Origin: Bacillota bacterium
GTDB lineage: Bacteria; Bacillota; Clostridia; Tissierellales; MES13
Assembly: GCA_009711785.1 (NCBI GenBank)
Contig: VENA01000017.1
Span: forward strand, 1 to 64,000
Length of the DNA stretch: 64,000 nucleotides
Reading direction: 5' to 3'
The stretch's first letter is position 1, and each line of letters begins with the position of its first letter. Both the position numbers and the translations under genes were made by a program. Of the stretch, positions 35,409-44,465 are shown one piece after another. The notes beneath the pieces were generated by a model. The model was given only the letters and a program-made list of their open reading frames with translations. It was not told the origin of the DNA and did not search any database.

Positions 35409-36857
35409 ATGAAGATAGATGGTGTGAACATAAAAGGAATAACTTCTGATTCTAGGAAGGTAAAAAAAGGATATGCATTTGTAGCAATTGAAGGGTATAA
35501 GTTTGATGGCAATAACTTTATAGAACAAGCCATAAAAAAGGGAGCGTCAATTGTTTATACTGAAAAAAATATTTCTTTAGAAAAAGTAAAAATTATACAA
35601 GTAATTAATGCAAGAAAAAAGTTAGCTGAATTATTAAATATATTTTATGATTATCCTTCAGAAAAACTACATTTAATAGGTGTAACAGGAACTAATGGTA
35701 AAACAACTACATCTCATATTATTGATCATATTTTTTCCTATTCTGGATTTAAAACAGGCTTAATCGGTACTATGGGTATAAAGTGTAAAGACGTTTATAA
35801 AGTATCTAAACTGACTACTCCAGACCCTGAAACTCTGTTTAAGACTTTAAATGAATTTGTTACTAATGGCATAGAAATTGTTACTATGGAAGTTTCTTCC
35901 CATGCATTAAATTTTTTTAGAACCTATGGTCTTGAATTTCATGTTGCAATACATACAAATATAGAAAAAGATCATTTAAATCTACATAAAACTTTTGAAA
36001 AATATGTAGAGATAAAGAAAACTTTATTTGATTCTTTAAATAGAAATAAGTTAGCAATAATTAATATCGATGATAAGAATGGAATAAACCTTATTAAGAA
36101 TAATGATAAAGCATTAGTTATAACATATGGATTAAATAAAAAAGCAAGTATTACTGCATCAACACTTCAAAGTAATAATAATATAAGTTTTAATTTATGT
36201 ATACAAAGAGGAATAACAACTTATAATGGTAAAGAAATTGAACCATTTGAGTTTAAATTATATTTAAACTTATTAGGAAAACACAATATTTATAATACAT
36301 TAGCAGCAGCATCGGTTGCATTATACTTTGGAATAGATATAGATATAATACGTAAATCTTTAGAAAGTTTCACTGGAATAAGTAGAAGATTAGAAAAAAT
36401 ATATGATAATGATTTTTTAGTTATTGATGATTTTTGTCATAATCCATCAAGCTATGCAGCTGTTTTAGAGACTATACAATGTTTAAAATATAATAGAATT
36501 ATAATGGTTAATTCTATAAGAGGAAATAGAGGGGTAGAAATAAACGAAGATAATGTTAATGAAATTTGTTCTTGGATTCCTATGTTAGGAGAAACAAAAG
36601 TAATTCTTTCTTTAAGTGAAGATACGGTAACAAATAAAGATACTGTATCAAAAGATGAATTAGAAATTTATGAAAAAATATTAACTGAGAAAAAAATACC
36701 ATATAAGTTATTTAATACTTTGAGTAGTTCAATAGATCAAGCTTTAGAGTTAGTAAATAAAGATGATATAATTTTATTATTAGGTGCTCAAGGAATGAAT
36801 GATGGCAAAAAAATATTAAAAAAACTTTTAAAAAAACCTACTTTTCTAGGAAAGTAG
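35409..36857 (+). CDS. Mur-ligase-family protein (MurE-like, divergent)
   Basis: A 482-residue ATP-dependent ligase with the three Mur domains: an N-terminal substrate domain (SDSRKVKKGYAFVAIEGYKF), a central ATPase with GVTGTNGKTTT (about 91-101), TMEVSSHAL and IEKDHLNLH, and a C-terminal domain (GISRRLEKIYDNDFLVIDDF). It is closest to MurE, but the diaminopimelate-binding DNPR motif is not seen where expected and the usual DYAHTP reads DDFCHNP. It may act on another substrate. It is not in a division/cell-wall cluster. ATG 35409 follows GAGGAG; a terminator closes the unit. Confidence 0.85.
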   Translation: MKIDGVNIKGITSDSRKVKKGYAFVAIEGYKFDGNNFIEQAIKKGASIVYTEKNISLEKVKIIQVINARKKLAELLNIFYDYPSEKLHLIGVTGTNGKTTTSHIIDHIFSYSGFKTGLIGTMGIKCKDVYKVSKLTTPDPETLFKTLNEFVTNGIEIVTMEVSSHALNFFRTYGLEFHVAIHTNIEKDHLNLHKTFEKYVEIKKTLFDSLNRNKLAIINIDDKNGINLIKNNDKALVITYGLNKKASITASTLQSNNNISFNLCIQRGITTYNGKEIEPFEFKLYLNLLGKHNIYNTLAAASVALYFGIDIDIIRKSLESFTGISRRLEKIYDNDFLVIDDFCHNPSSYAAVLETIQCLKYNRIIMVNSIRGNRGVEINEDNVNEICSWIPMLGETKVILSLSEDTVTNKDTVSKDELEIYEKILTEKKIPYKLFNTLSSSIDQALELVNKDDIILLLGAQGMNDGKKILKKLLKKPTFLGK

Positions 36858-36866
36858 GTTCTTTTA
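36836..36866 (+). terminator. terminator overlapping the Mur ligase stop
   Basis: AACCTACTTTT/AAAGTAGGTT is followed by a T-rich run. The gap 36867-37064 that follows shows no gene. Confidence 0.75.
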
Positions 36867-37064
36867 TATAGTAATAATGGAAAAATCTTTTATAATAGGA
36901 AGGAATTTTTCAATGGATGTCTAAATATATTTAAGTATAACCTTTTTGTATAGTAATAAACAAAAGAAAAATAAGAAAACAATCATATTATTGTACAAAT
37001 TTGAATAAGTATAATTGTAGATTATACAAAAAAACATAAGAATAGGAAAGGGAGTGGGGATTAA

Positions 37065-37745
37065 ATGATAGAAAAGGTTATTGAGACTAATACTGTTAAG
37101 ATCACAGGAAAGGTAGTCTCTGAAAAGGAATTTAGTCATGAAATGTATGGTGAGGGGTTCTATTCATTTAAGATTGAAATTCCAAGATTAAGTGAGCAAG
37201 TGGATGTTTTACCTGTTACTGTTTCAGAAAGACTTTTAGTTGGAATGGAACTTAAAAAAGATGATCACGTAACAGTAGAGGGTCAACTCAGGTCTTATAA
37301 CAGATACATCAATGGGAATAATAAATTAATATTAACAGTTTTTGCAAGAGATGTATATAAGCCTGAAGATGAGGAATTTCAAGAGTTAATGAAAAAACCA
37401 AATGAGATTTTTTTGGATGGTTATATTTGCAAGAAACCAGTTTATAGAACGACTCCATTTGGTAGAGAAATCACTGACTTATTAGTTGCTGTAAATAGAC
37501 CATATAATAAGTCTGACTACATTCCTTGTATTGCTTGGGGGAGAAATGCGAGGTTCTGTGAAAAGCTTAGAATAGGTGATCACATTAAACTTTGGGGAAG
37601 GATACAAAGTAGGGAATATCAAAAGAAATTTGATGATGGAAGCGCCGAAAACAAAGTAGCCTATGAAGTATCATTATCTAAGTTAGAGTATGTTGAAGAT
37701 GATAATAACAGAGATAATGAAGAAAATGAAACTGAAAATGAGTAA
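37065..37745 (+). CDS. single-stranded DNA-binding protein (double OB-fold)
   Basis: A 226-residue protein with two OB-fold halves; the second (about 115-215, FLDGYICKKPVYRTTPFGRE, IPCIAWGRNARFCEKLRIGD) is a clear SSB/PriB-like domain, and the first (VKITGKVVSEKEFSHEMYGE) is a divergent one. The acidic C-terminal tail (NRDNEENETENE) is SSB-like. It probably binds ssDNA; this is not the canonical replication SSB. The ribosome-binding site is GGGAGTGGGG. Confidence 0.82.
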   Translation: MIEKVIETNTVKITGKVVSEKEFSHEMYGEGFYSFKIEIPRLSEQVDVLPVTVSERLLVGMELKKDDHVTVEGQLRSYNRYINGNNKLILTVFARDVYKPEDEEFQELMKKPNEIFLDGYICKKPVYRTTPFGREITDLLVAVNRPYNKSDYIPCIAWGRNARFCEKLRIGDHIKLWGRIQSREYQKKFDDGSAENKVAYEVSLSKLEYVEDDNNRDNEENETENE

Positions 37746-37766
37746 AGTAGTATAGTTTTATTAAAG

Positions 37767-37820
37767 TAATCATACTTATTCTGTGATATATTATATTTCA
37801 GGATAGTATGATTATTTTTT
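37767..37820 (+). terminator. terminator after the SSB-like gene
   Basis: The stem TAATCATACT/AGTATGATTA with a long loop is followed by six Ts. Confidence 0.65.
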
Positions 37821-37932
37821 ATAAAATTTACAATCTTTGGACAAAAGTCTATATATTTAGTAAAATGAAATAAAGAAATACTAAATAATATCCTGATATT
37901 TCTAAATAAAATAATGTTAGAGGAGGCTAAAT

Positions 37933-38064
37933 ATGGATTATAAAATTCTTATAGTTGCTATATTTTTTATAATTTTTATTAGTATTCAATATACGATGAA
38001 TAAATTATTATATGAAATAAGGGAAATTAGAAAACTTTTAATGAAAATAGATATAAAAAAATAA
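37933..38064 (+). CDS. small membrane protein (43 aa) upstream of the methyltransferase
   Basis: ATG 37933 stands behind GAGGAGG. One transmembrane helix (ILIVAIFFIIFISIQ) is followed by a basic amphipathic tail (NKLLYEIREIRKLLMKIDIKK). It lies 13 bp before the methyltransferase start, so it is cotranscribed and probably coupled with it. The function is unknown. Confidence 0.7.
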   Translation: MDYKILIVAIFFIIFISIQYTMNKLLYEIREIRKLLMKIDIKK

Positions 38065-38077
38065 ATAGGTGATTAAA

Positions 38078-39922
38078 ATGAAAAGCCTCTTTAATACTTT
38101 GAAAAAGAATAAAAGTAATAATGAGTCCGAAGTAATGAAAGCTATATTAATAAAAATTTGGGATTACTATGGTTTTAATTACAAATATTTAGATTTTTCC
38201 TATGAATTAATAGAACATTTAAGAAAATCAGAAATATATGAAAGTTTAGAAAAGCTTGATAATGAAATATGGAAAGATGAATATTTACTAGTTAGAGCAT
38301 ATGAATTTATTGTAAATAGAAAAAAACAAGAAAAATTTAGTATATATTATACACCAAAATGGTTAGTAAGTTATATTACTAAAGGAACTTTAGTGAATAT
38401 AGACATAGAAAATATTCACAATATAAAAATATTAGAACCTGCATGTGGATCTGGGTCTTTCTTAATCTATACATTTGATTTTTTATTTAATATTTATAGT
38501 AAAAACAAATCATTAAATAAATTGGAAATAATAAAAAAAATTATTGAAAATAACTTATATGGTGTGGATATTGATAAAGAGGCATTAAAATTTTGCGAAT
38601 ATTCATTAAAAATAAAAATATTAAAGAAATTAAACTATTTACCAGATATAAGTATGAATTTATTTAAAAAAGATTATTTAATTAAAGAATTTTTTAATAA
38701 AATTAAATTTGATTACATAATAGGAAACCCCCCATATTTAGAGAATAGGAGAATAAATAAATATTTTGATAAAAAGTATTTAAAAAAGAATTATTTAACA
38801 GCTATAGGTAGGTTTGATATTTATAGTTTATTTATAGAAAAATCATTGAATCTTTTAAAAGATAAAGGTGTTTTAGGTTTTGTTTTACCTGCTAGTTTAT
38901 TTTCTAATAATAATTTTTATGAAACTAGAAAATTAATTTTAAATAAGTCTAAAATTAATGAACTTATTAATTTAGGTGAACATATATTTGAAGATGTTGG
39001 AATGAATATGGCTATTATTATAATAAGTAAAAGTAATAATAAGAATAATTTAATTAAATGTAAAAGTGTAGTTGGAATTAAAGATAAGAAAAAAAATATA
39101 AATAATAAATATTTTAGATATATAAATCAAAAGTATTATTATAATATCATTAAGAATGTTTTTGATATCAATTCAAATGAAAGGACTTTTAAATTAAGGG
39201 AAAGAATCTATTATGATAATTATATTAAAATTAATGATGTATGTGAAATAGTAGCAGGGATAGCAACTGGAAATATTAGAAATAAATTATTAGTTAATGA
39301 AAAGAAAAATAAAAATGCTAAAAAAGTCTTAAGAGGGAAAGATGTAGATTATTATATCCACACATGGTCAAGTCTTTATATAATTGATGATAAAAGTATT
39401 ATAGATAAAAACAAAGGTGAATACGCTACTTTTATGAGAAAAGAGTTTATTACAAAAGAAAAGATATTGATAAGACAAACGGCAAATAGGTTTATATGTA
39501 CTTATGATTCCTGTGGTTATTATTTATTAAATACATTATATTCATTAATAATAAGGGATGAATATAATGAAAAGTTAAATATTAAGTATATATTAGCATT
39601 ATTAAATTCAAAATTTTATAGCTTTTTATATAGAAGTTTAATAAGAGAAAAAGGCAAATTATTTCCTCAATTAAAAATTTTTCACATTCAATCTAGCCCA
39701 ATTAAACTTATATCTTTAAAGAAGCAAGAAACTTTTATAAAACATGTAGATAATATTTTAAATATAAAAGAAGAGAAATTAAATGCAGGGTTAACTACTG
39801 AGTCTGATATTAGAGGTAGAGAGATTAAAAAGTCTTTAAATAAGATAGATAGTTTAGTATATGAATTATTTAATTTAACTAGGGAAGAAATTAATGAAGT
39901 AGAGTTAGAGATGGATAAATAA
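38078..39922 (+). CDS. solitary N6-adenine DNA methyltransferase (type IIG-like, CamA-like architecture)
   Basis: A 614-residue amino-methyltransferase. The N-terminal part has YYTPKWLVSYITKGTL, the SAM motif LEPACGSGSF (about 119-128) and the catalytic motif IV NPPY (217-220), so the target is adenine N6. The C-terminal half (from about 390, INDVCEIVAGIATGNIRNKL) is a TaqI/Eco57I-like target-recognition domain. There is no nuclease PD-(D/E)XK region and no restriction gene nearby. Length, domain order and the solitary state resemble CamA of C. difficile, which methylates adenine and affects sporulation. ATG 38078 is preferred over GTG 38069. Confidence 0.88.
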   Translation: MKSLFNTLKKNKSNNESEVMKAILIKIWDYYGFNYKYLDFSYELIEHLRKSEIYESLEKLDNEIWKDEYLLVRAYEFIVNRKKQEKFSIYYTPKWLVSYITKGTLVNIDIENIHNIKILEPACGSGSFLIYTFDFLFNIYSKNKSLNKLEIIKKIIENNLYGVDIDKEALKFCEYSLKIKILKKLNYLPDISMNLFKKDYLIKEFFNKIKFDYIIGNPPYLENRRINKYFDKKYLKKNYLTAIGRFDIYSLFIEKSLNLLKDKGVLGFVLPASLFSNNNFYETRKLILNKSKINELINLGEHIFEDVGMNMAIIIISKSNNKNNLIKCKSVVGIKDKKKNINNKYFRYINQKYYYNIIKNVFDINSNERTFKLRERIYYDNYIKINDVCEIVAGIATGNIRNKLLVNEKKNKNAKKVLRGKDVDYYIHTWSSLYIIDDKSIIDKNKGEYATFMRKEFITKEKILIRQTANRFICTYDSCGYYLLNTLYSLIIRDEYNEKLNIKYILALLNSKFYSFLYRSLIREKGKLFPQLKIFHIQSSPIKLISLKKQETFIKHVDNILNIKEEKLNAGLTTESDIRGREIKKSLNKIDSLVYELFNLTREEINEVELEMDK

Positions 39923-40084
39923 TTACTTCCCATTTATTTTTTCTAAGAATTCTTTTTTTAATTTTGTATGTTTTTCATAATCTTCTTGACTTATTTTTCC
40001 TTCATTTTTTAACTTATCAAAGTATTTAATAACAGTTAAACAAATAGATTTTAGGTTTTCATCTATATTTTGTGGATTTTTCAT
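39923..40084 (-). CDS. small hypothetical protein (53 aa)
   Basis: ATG 40084 stands behind GGGAGGG and encodes MKNPQNIDENLKSICLTVIK and a helical basic remainder (YFDKLKNEGKISQEDYEKHT...). The end resembles short SHOCT-like 'LKNEGKISQEDYEKHKKEFL' helices that mediate oligomerisation. Its stop codon abuts the methyltransferase stop with no gap and no terminator between. Confidence 0.7.
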   Translation of the reverse strand: MKNPQNIDENLKSICLTVIKYFDKLKNEGKISQEDYEKHTKLKKEFLEKINGK

Positions 40085-40194
40085 ATTTAGCCCTCCCCGC
40101 AGAATGAATATATTTTATAATTATACAAAAAACTCACAATTCCTTCCAAAAATTGAAAAAAAGATATTAAATTTATTATTAACTTCACTGGGTA

Positions 40195-40223
40195 TTGACA
40201 ATAATTAATAAATAAAATAGAAT
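40195..40223 (+). promoter_or_regulatory. Sigma-A-type promoter of hpt
   Basis: TTGACA (40195-40200), a 17-bp spacer and TAGAAT (40218-40223) precede the hpt start. Confidence 0.7.
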
Positions 40224-40278
40224 AGGTCATAAATACTATTAATACCTAGAAACTTTGTTTTATAAGGAGTTGAAATAA

Positions 40279-40800
40279 ATGGAAAAAAAGAAAAAGGTAG
40301 TTATTTCAAAAAAAGAAATTCAAGATAAGGTAAAAGAATTAGGAAATGTATTAAGTAAAGATTATAAAGATAAAAATTTACTTGTAGTGTCTTTATTAAA
40401 GGGAAGTTTTATTTTTACTGCAGATTTAGTTAGAGAAATAGATCTGCCGACAAAAATATCTTTTATGACAACCTCAAGTTATGGAGATAAAGAAGAGAGC
40501 TCAGGAAAGGTTAATATAATCAATGATTTAAATATGGATGTTGAGGATATGGATGTATTAATAGTAGATGATATTATGGATTCAGGTTTAACAATGAAAG
40601 TAATAATAGACCACATAAAATCCTTAAACCCAGCTTCAGTAAAATCATGTGTTTTATTAGATAAGCCAGAGAGAAGAACAGTTGAGTTAAAACCAGATTA
40701 TGCAGGCTTTACAATACCTGATTTATTTATAGTAGGTTATGGACTTAATTATGGAGAGTATTATAGAAATGTGCCATACATATTTTCATTTGAAGATTAA
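40279..40800 (+). CDS. hpt: hypoxanthine phosphoribosyltransferase
   Basis: A purine-salvage enzyme that makes IMP/GMP from hypoxanthine/guanine and PRPP, 173 residues. The PRPP motif DVLIVDDIMDSGLTM and the flexible-loop segment SFMTTSSYGDKEESSGKVNI are present, and FIVGYGLNYGEYYRNVPYI is the C-terminal base-binding region. The ribosome-binding site is AAGGAG. It is a single gene with promoter and terminator. Confidence 0.95.
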   Translation: MEKKKKVVISKKEIQDKVKELGNVLSKDYKDKNLLVVSLLKGSFIFTADLVREIDLPTKISFMTTSSYGDKEESSGKVNIINDLNMDVEDMDVLIVDDIMDSGLTMKVIIDHIKSLNPASVKSCVLLDKPERRTVELKPDYAGFTIPDLFIVGYGLNYGEYYRNVPYIFSFED

Positions 40801-40801
40801 A

Positions 40802-40833
40802 ATAGGTAGCCTTAAAGGCTACCTATAATTTTT
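40802..40833. terminator. bidirectional terminator between hpt and the lysine operon
   Basis: TAGGTAGCC/GGCTACCTA is followed by an A/T-rich tail. It lies at the tail-to-tail junction. Confidence 0.7.
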
Positions 40834-42016
40834 AAATACTATCTAAAACAGTTTCAAAGATATTTAAAAATTCTTTGATTTCATTTTCTGTAATTGTTAA
40901 AGGTGGCAATAGTCTAATAATAGTATTATTAGTTACATTTAATAATAAGTTATTATTTAAGGCTTGTTTTTTAATTTCACTAGAGTATTCACCTACATCT
41001 ACACCTATCATTAAACCTTTCCCTCTTACGTCTTTAATAATATTTGGATATTTTTCTTTTAGTGAGTTCAGGTTAGAGAATAATATGTCACTTTTATAGT
41101 TAATCTCTTTTATGAAGTTGCTATTTGAGATATTTCCAACAATGAATTCACCAACTGAAGCTGCCACTGGATTTCCTCCAAAAGTTGAACCATGATCACC
41201 ATATGTGAAAATATTTTCTAAATCTTTATTTACAAGCATTGCACCTATAGGAAGGCCACCACCTAAAGATTTAGCTAATGCTAAAACATCAGGTTTGAAA
41301 TTTAGATGTTCATAAGCAAATAACTTACCTGTCCTAGCTAAACCTGTTTGAATTTCATCTACTACAATAAGAAAATTATATTCTTTAGAAAGTTTTACTA
41401 ATTCATCTATAAATTCCTTAGAAGTTTCTTTAATACCACCTTCACCCTGTATTATTTCAATATACACTGCACATACTTTTTTATTTACTTTAGATTTTAA
41501 ATCATTTATGTCATTAAAGTTAAAATGTTCAACTCCAGGTAGTAGTGGTGAAAAGTTTTTTTTGTATTTATCTTGTCCTGTTAAGGATAAACCGCCACAT
41601 GTTCTTCCATGGAAAGAATTATATGCTGATAAAATTCTATATTTATCATCACTAAAACTTTTTCCATACTTTCTTGCTAGTTTTATTGTTGCTTCTATTG
41701 TTTCTGTTCCTGAATTAGTGAAAAAAACTTTAGATGCAAAGCTATTATCTACTAAAAGTTTAGCTAAATTTACTATTGGTTTAGATACAAAATAGTTAGA
41801 AAGATGAATGAAATTATTTGCTTGTTCGTTAATTTTAGATATTATCTGTTTGTTATTGTGACCAAAGTTATTTACAGCTATTCCAGAAAACATATCTAAA
41901 TATTTCTCCCCATTATTATCATATAGGTAAGAGCCTTTACCCTTTGATATAATTAAATCCATCCTTTTATATACATTCAAAAGATATTCTTTATCTTCTT
42001 TTATTAGGTTTTCCAT
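40832..42016 (-). CDS. class III aminotransferase, probable N-acetyl-L,L-diaminopimelate aminotransferase
   Basis: A PLP enzyme of 394 residues of the ArgD/acetylornithine aminotransferase family: FSGIAVNNFGHNN, VFFTNSGTETIEATIKLARK, FHGRTCGGLSLTG and the PLP lysine in LALAKSLGGGLPIGAM. As last gene of a lysC-asd-dapA-dapB-dapH operon it most likely performs the transamination step of the acetyl branch of DAP synthesis; an arginine role is possible but no arg genes are near. The ribosome-binding site is GAGGTG. Confidence 0.87.
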   Translation of the reverse strand: MENLIKEDKEYLLNVYKRMDLIISKGKGSYLYDNNGEKYLDMFSGIAVNNFGHNNKQIISKINEQANNFIHLSNYFVSKPIVNLAKLLVDNSFASKVFFTNSGTETIEATIKLARKYGKSFSDDKYRILSAYNSFHGRTCGGLSLTGQDKYKKNFSPLLPGVEHFNFNDINDLKSKVNKKVCAVYIEIIQGEGGIKETSKEFIDELVKLSKEYNFLIVVDEIQTGLARTGKLFAYEHLNFKPDVLALAKSLGGGLPIGAMLVNKDLENIFTYGDHGSTFGGNPVAASVGEFIVGNISNSNFIKEINYKSDILFSNLNSLKEKYPNIIKDVRGKGLMIGVDVGEYSSEIKKQALNNNLLLNVTNNTIIRLLPPLTITENEIKEFLNIFETVLDSI

Positions 42017-42040
42017 TAAAACACCTCATTTACTATCTGT

Positions 42041-42772
42041 TTATCCTCTTAATTGATCTAGAATTTTGACTTTATCTACTGTTTTATTATCTTTTTGTTT
42101 AATTATTCTAGCAGGTGTTCCTGCTACTACAGAGTTAGAAGGAACATCTTTAGTAACTACTGAACCAGCTGCTACTACAGCACCTTTACCTATTTTTACT
42201 CCTTCTAAAACAACAGCATTAGCACCTATTAAAACATTATCTTCTATTATAACTGGGTCTTTGCTTGGTGGTTCTAATACTCCTGCGATAACAGAACCAG
42301 CACCGACATGGACATTATTTCCTATTTTTCCTCTAGCTCCGACTACTACATTCATATCTATCATAGTTTTTTCTCCAATTTCAGCACCTATGTTAATAAC
42401 AGCACCCATCATAATAACAGCATTATTTCCGATATGAACTTTATCCCTTATAAAAGAGCCAGGTTCTATTCTAGCGTTGATGTTATTAGTATCTAATAAA
42501 GGTATAGCTGAATTCCTTCTATCCCATTCTATATGTGTTTCTTTTAATTTATCTTCGTTATCTTCTAGAATTTTAGAAATATCATCATATTCACCAACTA
42601 TGATTTTAAAAGAATCATCACCAAATACTTTAGAATTAGGGAAATCTAAGTTCTTAAGATCTCCCTTAATATAAGCTTTAACCGGTGTTGATTTTTTTGC
42701 ATTTTTTATATAGTTTGCAATATCATATGGGTCAATTAAATTAGCATCGATTTTATTATTATCATTATTCAT
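42041..42772 (-). CDS. dapH: 2,3,4,5-tetrahydropyridine-2,6-dicarboxylate N-acetyltransferase
   Basis: A left-handed beta-helix acetyltransferase of 243 residues. A short N-terminal domain ([20 protein letters not shown]) is followed by hexapeptide repeats ([40 protein letters not shown]). The PPSKDPV insertion is characteristic of DapH. It commits the pathway to the acetylated rather than the succinylated branch. It lies 24 bp from the aminotransferase and 22 bp from dapB. Confidence 0.94.
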   Translation of the reverse strand: MNNDNNKIDANLIDPYDIANYIKNAKKSTPVKAYIKGDLKNLDFPNSKVFGDDSFKIIVGEYDDISKILEDNEDKLKETHIEWDRRNSAIPLLDTNNINARIEPGSFIRDKVHIGNNAVIMMGAVINIGAEIGEKTMIDMNVVVGARGKIGNNVHVGAGSVIAGVLEPPSKDPVIIEDNVLIGANAVVLEGVKIGKGAVVAAGSVVTKDVPSNSVVAGTPARIIKQKDNKTVDKVKILDQLRG

Positions 42773-42794
42773 TTGTTATCCAATCCCTTCTTTT

Positions 42795-43556
42795 TTAGTT
42801 TAAATTAATTAAGTCATCCATATTGTAAAAACCAGGTTCCTTTTTATATAAAAATTTCGCTGCTTTTATAGAACCGGCTGCAAAAATTTTCTTTGAGGAT
42901 GCTATATGTTTCACTTCTAAAACTTCATCATCTCCTGCATAAATAACAGAATGTTCACCTACTATAGAACCACCTCGTATTGAATGGATACCTATTTCTT
43001 CATCTCTTCTTTTTTCCTTAGTACCATATCTACCAAAAACATATTCCTTAGAATTATTTAATTCTTCATTTATTTCCTTTGCTATCATGTAAGCTGTTCC
43101 GCTAGGGGAGTCAAGCTTATGTTTGTGGTGCTTTTCAATTATTTCTATATCAAAACTTTCATGTAATACCTTAGTTGCTTTTTTTACTAAACTATTTAGT
43201 ACATTTATCCCTAAAGACATATTAGCTGAGAAAAAAACGGGTATTTTTTTACTAGCTGTTTTAATATTTTCTAAATCTTGATTAGTAAATCCAGTAGTGG
43301 CTATTACAACACCGATATTTTTTTCTAATGCATAGTCTAAAAGACCAGTTAAGTAATAAGGATTTGAAAAATCAATAATAATATCTACCTTTTCTTTACA
43401 TTTAAATATATCTTCATAGACTGGAAATGTATTAGTAATTTTATCAGGATGTCTATCTACACCTGCAACTGCCTCCATGTTTTCTTGAGCTTTTATTTCA
43501 TCTGCAAGAACCTGACCCATTTTTCCATTGCATCCATTTAATAATATTTTAAGCAT
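42795..43556 (-). CDS. dapB: 4-hydroxy-tetrahydrodipicolinate reductase
   Basis: An NAD(P)H reductase of 253 residues. The N-terminal Rossmann motif GCNGKMGQVL, the catalytic EKHHKHKLDSPSGTA (His/Lys) and the RGGSIVGEHSVIY segment are complete. It converts the DapA product to tetrahydrodipicolinate. It follows dapA by 6 bp in the operon; the ribosome-binding site is AAGGAGG. Confidence 0.96.
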   Translation of the reverse strand: MLKILLNGCNGKMGQVLADEIKAQENMEAVAGVDRHPDKITNTFPVYEDIFKCKEKVDIIIDFSNPYYLTGLLDYALEKNIGVVIATTGFTNQDLENIKTASKKIPVFFSANMSLGINVLNSLVKKATKVLHESFDIEIIEKHHKHKLDSPSGTAYMIAKEINEELNNSKEYVFGRYGTKEKRRDEEIGIHSIRGGSIVGEHSVIYAGDDEVLEVKHIASSKKIFAAGSIKAAKFLYKKEPGFYNMDDLINLN

Positions 43557-43562
43557 ATATAA

Positions 43563-44450
43563 TTACCTCCTTGGGTTAAGTCCATATAAGTTCATTTCAT
43601 TAATTAATTTACTTTTATTATCATCTGACATTTCAGTTAAAGGTAATCTTAAATCTCCAGCTTCCATACCTAAAAGATTCATTGCAGTTTTTATAGGTAT
43701 AGGATTGGTTTCTATAAATAAAGCATCAATTAAGCCTTTCATGTCTAGTTGTAATTCCCTTGACTTTTTAACGTTACCTTTTAGATAACTTATAACCATA
43801 TTATGTGTGTCTTTAGGTAAAATATTAGCTACTACCGAAATAACTCCAACTCCACCTAATGATAATAATGGAACTATCATATCATCATTACCTGAGTAAA
43901 TATTAAAATCATCTTCACACAATCTTGCTATTTCAGCTACTTGACTAATATTACCACTTGCTTCTTTAACAGCCTTTATATTTGGATGTTTAGATAATTC
44001 TAATAATGTGTTAGGTAAAACATTAACACCAGTTCTTCCAGGCACATTATATACAATAATAGGTATATTTACCTTATCAGCAATTGCATTATAATGTTTT
44101 ATTAACCCCTTTTGAGTTGTTTTATTATAGTATGGAGTTACAATTAATAAACCATCAACGCCAACCTTTTCTGCATATTCGCTTAATTCTATAGCATGTG
44201 CTGTGTTATTACTTCCTGTACCTGCGATAACGGGGATTCTTTTATTAATTTTATCAACAGTATATTTTATAACTTCTCTTTGTTCTGTATCACTCATAGT
44301 AGATGCTTCACCTGTAGTTCCACAAATTATTATAGCATCAGTTTCTTCTTTTACATGCCAATCTAATAATTCTCCGAGCTTTTGATAATCGATTTTACCA
44401 TTTTTATATGGAGTAACAATAGCAACGCCTGAGCCTTTAAATAAATTCAT
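43563..44450 (-). CDS. dapA: 4-hydroxy-tetrahydrodipicolinate synthase
   Basis: A class I aldolase-type lyase of 295 residues condensing pyruvate with aspartate semialdehyde. Signatures are [28 protein letters not shown] (catalytic Tyr), [10 protein letters not shown] and the Schiff-base Lys in [10 protein letters not shown]. The ribosome-binding site is GGGGAGG. It is the third gene of the lysine operon. Confidence 0.96.
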   Translation of the reverse strand: MNLFKGSGVAIVTPYKNGKIDYQKLGELLDWHVKEETDAIIICGTTGEASTMSDTEQREVIKYTVDKINKRIPVIAGTGSNNTAHAIELSEYAEKVGVDGLLIVTPYYNKTTQKGLIKHYNAIADKVNIPIIVYNVPGRTGVNVLPNTLLELSKHPNIKAVKEASGNISQVAEIARLCEDDFNIYSGNDDMIVPLLSLGGVGVISVVANILPKDTHNMVISYLKGNVKKSRELQLDMKGLIDALFIETNPIPIKTAMNLLGMEAGDLRLPLTEMSDDNKSKLINEMNLYGLNPRR

Positions 44451-44465
44451 AATAATCCTCCCCTT

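Noticed and set aside
42066..42674. Open frames on the plus strand opposite dapH (and similar ones opposite dapA, lysC, valS, cstA and the calcium pump)
   Set aside because: They are shadows of well-supported genes on the other strand, without ribosome-binding sites or protein-like composition.
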